Source: Auxenochlorella pyrenoidosa
Lineage: Eukaryota > Chlorophyta > Trebouxiophyceae > Chlorellales > Chlorellaceae
Direction of reading: 5' to 3'
Length of the DNA stretch: 11,732 nucleotides
Assembly: GCA_001430745.1 (NCBI GenBank)
Contig: KQ482003.1
Span: 1,837,739-1,849,470, forward strand
Shown here: piece after piece, positions 8,370-11,732 of the stretch
Numbering within the stretch: position 1 is the first letter of the stretch
Layout of the letters: every line of letters starts with the position of its first letter
The notes under the pieces: generated by a model
What the model was told of the DNA's origin: nothing
The model's input: the letters and a program-made list of their open reading frames with translations, nothing else
Database searches by the model: none
Position numbers and translations under genes: made by a program

Positions 8370-11300
8370 ATGAGGCGTAGGGCGGCCTCCCTTGTGGGCG
8401 GCCGGCTCGGCAGCCTGGTGGGGGCCTCTGCCGAGCAGCAGGCCGCCGGCCTGGCCACTTCTAGCGGGCCCGCCAGCTCCACTGGTCTGTTCGGCACCGC
8501 CGGCACTGGCCGGCTGCCCCGTGCGACTGCTGCCGGCCGCCTGGCGGGGCAGCGTGGCAAGGCGGCGGCAGCCGTGCCCGCCGCGGCGGCGGCTGTTGCC
8601 ACCAAGCTGCAGCCAGATGTGCTGCCTCTTACCCGGGTGGACGAGTTTGGTGCCATCAGCATCCTGGAGAGCGAGGCGGAGGGGTCGTTTGTGCCCCAGG
8701 TGTTTGAGAACGTCGACGGCCGGCGCATCGAGGATGGGCGCTATGCGGCCTTCGCGCGCGAGATCACTGGTGAGTTTGGAGCCTTGTTTTCTGTCGGGTC
8801 TTAGGAGCGAGGGACAGGTCAAGTGGATTGGCTGCGCAAATGCAGTGTCAGCGAGGCTGCCTATGTGCAAGCCACTGTGAGGCCGCTGGCTGCCGGCACC
8901 AGCTGCATGCCGCTCGCGAGTTTGCCAGGCTGCCAGCTGGGCTGCTTGCTGCGGGGGCAGAGCAGCCTGCCCCAAACACAGCGCGGCGAACATACTGATC
9001 TGCGGCTGTCAGCCCCACTGACGGTGGCCCTGCGCCCTGCGCCCCCGGAGCAGAGCTGGCGGGCGTGCCTGCGGAGCGTCAGTACACCGACCGCGTGCGC
9101 ACGTTTGCGTACGGCACGGACGCCTCTTTCTACCGGCTCAACCCCAAGATGGTCGTCAAGGCACGCACTTCCTTGGGCACCGTCGTTGCTGCTCCTTTTC
9201 GCATGCACGCGCTTGTTGGCAACCCGCTCGGCTGTTGGCGGGGCACTAATTGAGGAACGCTCGCCCCCGCCACCCCTGCCATGTTGCCCTGGGCCCATGC
9301 CCGCCCTGATCTGCCTGCTGCCATGCTTCTTCCCTCTCCAGCCTGCTTGCCACGACATGACTAAACGCTCATAGCACCCCCCCCCCCCCCCTTCCAGGTG
9401 GCCAATGAGGAGGAGGTACGCAAGATCCTGCCGCTGGCCAAGAAGCATGGCGTGCCCGTCACCTTCCGCGCTGCCGGCACCTCGCTGTCTGGCCAGGTGC
9501 GTGGCTTGGCTGGCTGGGCTGGCAGCTGTTGCTCAGGTCACCAAGCCTCGCCTCTGTTGTTGACCAGCAGCTCCCGTTGGCCCACCTGCCTGGTTGTCTG
9601 CCCGGCCGCGTGCCAGCCGGCGTGCACCACTCACATGCCTGCTTCCACAGCAGCGCTGCCCGCCGGGCCCTGCGTGACTTGGCGCCGCCCGCCTGCGCCG
9701 CCTCTCCCCGCAGGCCCTGACCGACAGCGTGCTGCTCAAGATCAGCCACGTGGGCAAGAACTTCCGCAACTTTGAGGTGCACGGCGACGGCTCCACCATC
9801 ACCGTGGAGCCGGGCCTCATCGGCGGCGAGGTGCGCCGCCCGCGTGCGTGGCCCCGCTCCCCATGCTAAGCCTCTCGCCACAAGGCAACACACAAGGCCG
9901 CTGCTGGGAAGCGCAGCCCCTCAGACGCCAGCAAGGGTTGCCTGCGTGCCGACCTTGGGCGCTAGCGCATGCCCCGCCCCGGCAGGTGAACCGCATCCTG
10001 GCGGCGCACAAGGCCAAGAACAAGCTACCCATCCAGTACAAGATTGGGCCCGACCCGTCCTCCATCGACTCGTGCATGGCAAGTCACGCCGCGGCTGCGC
10101 CTGGCTCAGCTGGCCAACACAGCCCAGAACATGCGCTGCGATAGCCCGAGTTGCTGCAATCAAGCTGATTATGGGGCCCGGGCCTTGCGGCACCGCCCAG
10201 GCTGTGCATCCGAGGGCATGGGCTGAGAGCTCTGCAAGGCAGGGGACGGGCGCACAATCCGCGGCTGTCGGCAACCGGCTGCTCTGTCCAGGATCTGCCG
10301 TGCCTGTCCCTGCATTCGGCGGGCCCATAATTTTAAGCTATCATGTGCGCTGCTCACCCACCGCCTCCCCCTCCCGTGCAGGTGGGCGGCATCGTCAGCA
10401 ACAACTCCTCGGGCATGTGCTGCGGCGTGAGCCAGAACACCTACCACACCCTGAAGGACATGCGCATCGTGCTGGTGGACGGCGCGGGTGAGCGCCCCCG
10501 CAGCTGCCACAGGATCGGCCTGCTGCCGCCTGCGTGCCTGCCTCCCCTCCCCTCCCCTCCCCCTGGCTGTGGCGTGCCGACCCGTGAACGCATCGCTTCA
10601 TGCATAGAGCAGTTTGCATAGTGCAAACCTGGAGCGTTGTGCTGCCCCCGTGCGTGCGCCCCCCTGTGACCTCGGCCAGCCCGCCCCGCCCCGCCCCCCC
10701 CCCCCCCTGCAGTGCTGGACACCGCCGACCCCGCCAGCCGCGCCTCCTTCCTGAAGAGCCACGCCGCGCTGTGCGACGGAGTGGTGGCGCTGACCCAGCG
10801 CGTCCAGGCGGGTGCCAGCCAGCCTGCTGCCCTCTGTCGCATGCTGTCCTGTACTGCAGGGCAGGCAAGGCTGCCTGGCCAAGCCACAGAGTGCTGGCGT
10901 GTTTAGCCTTGTGCAGGGCTCGCCCCTGGCTCGCCTGTCCCTGCCGGCCGCGGGCGCAGGCAGCGCTGTGGCAGCGCTGCCGCCGGCGTGTCACCAGCGC
11001 AGTAGCCAACTGGCCAGCCATCTGCCTGGCGCCCCCTCACCTGCAGGCGGACAAGCAGCTGGTGAACCTCATCCGCCGCAAGTTTGCCATCAAGTGCACC
11101 ACCGGCTACTCGCTGAACGCGCTGGTGAGCGCGCCGCCCTGGCCAGACCCTCGGCCACCTGGCGCGGCGCAGCTGCCCAGCAGGGGGCAGCGTAGCTGGT
11201 CAACTTGACCACCCCAAAGTGTCGCCATGACCTTGTGTGGCCCCGGCACGGGCAGCATGCTCAACGTCCTGCAGCCGTTTTGCCGCCCACCCACAACCTC

Positions 11301-11500
11301 ATCCCCCCCCCAACCCCCCCCCCAGGTGGACTTCCCCACCGACGACCCCATCGAGATCATCAAGCGCCTCATGATTGGCAGCGAGGGCACGCTGGGCTTT
11401 GTGAGCCGCGTCACCTACAACACTGTGCCCGAGTGGCCGCACAAGGCGTCGGCCTTCATCGTCTTCCCCGACGTCATGTCCGCCTGCCAGGGCGCCTCGG
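8370..11500 (+). CDS. GYD1: FAD-linked glycolate (or D-lactate) dehydrogenase, mitochondrial type, 5' part of gene
   Basis: Modelled exons: 8370-8769, 9054-9160, 9398-9496, 9714-9830, 9986-10078, 10382-10487, 10713-10807, 11047-11124, 11326-11500; phases join to 423 residues before the gene leaves the window. The start MRRRAASLVGGRLGSL is a typical mitochondrial presequence. FAD-binding (PCMH/GlcD-type) motifs follow: YGTDASFYRLNPKMVVKV (about 153-170), FRAAGTSLSGQ (192-202), VEPGLIGGE, VGGIVSNNSSGMCCG (273-287), KFAIKCTTGYSLNAL (351-365) and MIGSEGTLGFVSRVTY (381-396). This is the family of two-module FAD plus Fe-S dehydrogenases that includes bacterial D-lactate dehydrogenases and the Chlamydomonas mitochondrial glycolate dehydrogenase; the cysteine-rich Fe-S half would lie to the right. 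The reaction would be glycolate to glyoxylate with electrons passed to the respiratory chain. Glycolate is preferred over D-lactate because the neighbour uses glyoxylate; the sequence alone does not decide. The first acceptor could instead be 9051, adding one residue. Confidence 0.85.
9161..9397 (+). other. Probable GC-AG intron (dehydrogenase intron 2)
   Basis: The exon ends AAG at 9160 and the intron starts GCACGC, ending in CTTCCAG after a 15-base C run. This gives NPKMVVK joined to VANEEEVRKIL, the usual spacing in the family. GT donors at 9152 or 9155 are also in phase but would delete two or three conserved residues. Confidence 0.55.
9377..9391. repeat. 15-base C homopolymer at a splice acceptor
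   Basis: The run of C ends five bases before the acceptor AG of dehydrogenase exon 3, so it serves as the polypyrimidine tract. Confidence 0.9.
10079..10381 (+). other. GC-AG intron with consensus donor (dehydrogenase intron 5)
   Basis: The donor is ATG/GCAAGT, the best-known GC donor consensus, and the acceptor is GTGCAG. The join produces SSIDSCM followed by VGGIVSNNSSGM, the expected continuous family motif. No GT nearby keeps the frame. Confidence 0.8.
10541..10563. repeat. CCTCC-type microsatellite inside an intron
   Basis: About four tandem copies of a five-base C/T unit lie in dehydrogenase intron 6, upstream of its acceptor. It is a simple pyrimidine repeat with no sign of a coding role. 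Confidence 0.8.
10694..10707. repeat. 14-base C homopolymer at a splice acceptor
   Basis: The run lies directly before TGCAG, the acceptor of dehydrogenase exon 7, in the polypyrimidine position. Confidence 0.9.
10808..11046 (+). other. Probable GC-AG intron (dehydrogenase intron 7)
   Basis: The donor is CAG/GCGGGT at 10808. The nearby GT at 10812 leaves a phase that cannot join the next exon, which starts at 11047 after CCTGCAG in phase 0. The GC choice gives LTQRVQ joined to ADKQLVNLIRRKF. Confidence 0.65.
11303..11323. repeat. C-rich tract (C9, AA, C10) at a splice acceptor
   Basis: Two C runs separated by AA immediately precede the AG acceptor of dehydrogenase exon 9. Confidence 0.9.
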
Positions 11501-11732
11501 GTGCGCTGCACAGGCTGCTGGGCCGGGGCCCTGCTGGCACGATGCCCCGTGCGTGCTGCTGTGCCCTGCAGCGCTGCGCGGGCACAGCGTGGGGCAGGTG
11601 CCTGGGCAGCGACCCGCAGTGGTTGCCCCTGAGAACAGAGGAGAGACCTGTCATTCGCCTGTCTGGGCTTCAGCGGTTGTCCAGTCGCCCTGTGCTGGAG
11701 CAGGCGCCTCAGGCCGGCTGCGCTTTTGGGTG
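11501..11732 (+). other. Intron 9 of the dehydrogenase gene, open at the right edge
   Basis: The exon ends GCCTCGG at 11500 and is followed by donor GTGCGC. The frame stays open to the window edge, but the translation loses all family similarity at once (Cys/Arg/Leu-rich, low complexity), so I read it as intron. No further conserved exon is visible in these 232 bases. Confidence 0.6.

Noticed and set aside
8349..9448. Minus-strand frames opposite the first dehydrogenase exons
   Set aside because: They are shadows of the Ala/Gly-rich presequence and of introns, with no recognisable domain.
11501..11732. Continuation of the last dehydrogenase exon to the window edge
   Set aside because: The frame is open but similarity to the family stops sharply at a GTGCGC donor, and the predicted residues are low-complexity.

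Overview
The window looks like nuclear DNA of a green alga, most likely a GC-rich chlorophyte of the Chlorella/Chlamydomonas kind. The evidence is GC-rich, intron-dense genes with short exons (about 23-400 bases) and introns of about 115-300 bases, TGCAG acceptors preceded by C-rich tracts, TGTAA-type poly(A) motifs, organelle-type presequences, and proteins that match the mitochondrial photorespiratory route of green algae. I see no bacterial operon structure, RNA gene, CRISPR array or transposase gene. Exon models come from reading-frame continuity and remembered family motifs; no alignment was run.

Layout. (1) 195-3118, minus strand: a ten-exon gene joining a SlyD-like FKBP peptidyl-prolyl isomerase to a complete methionine sulfoxide reductase A behind an organelle transit peptide. 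One uninterrupted exon carries both the end of the FKBP domain and the MsrA catalytic cysteine. (2) 3119-3882: upstream region of that gene and the 3' UTR of the next, with two TGTAA motifs. (3) 3883-7250, minus strand: a ten-exon serine/alanine-glyoxylate aminotransferase (class V, PLP-dependent) with a mitochondrial-type N-terminus and no peroxisomal C-terminal signal. (4) 7251-8369: a divergent intergenic region. (5) 8370 to beyond the right edge, plus strand: the first nine exons of an FAD-linked glycolate/D-lactate dehydrogenase with a mitochondrial-type presequence.

How they fit together. Glycolate dehydrogenase makes glyoxylate and the aminotransferase turns glyoxylate into glycine, so two consecutive photorespiratory steps are encoded head to head with a common upstream region. 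Both products look mitochondrial, as expected for chlorophytes, which oxidise glycolate in mitochondria and not in peroxisomes. The FKBP-MsrA protein would repair oxidised methionines and could help refold the same clients. Splicing is unusual: four of the 26 complete introns appear to start with GC, and one MsrA intron lacks an AG acceptor next to a 14-base G run.
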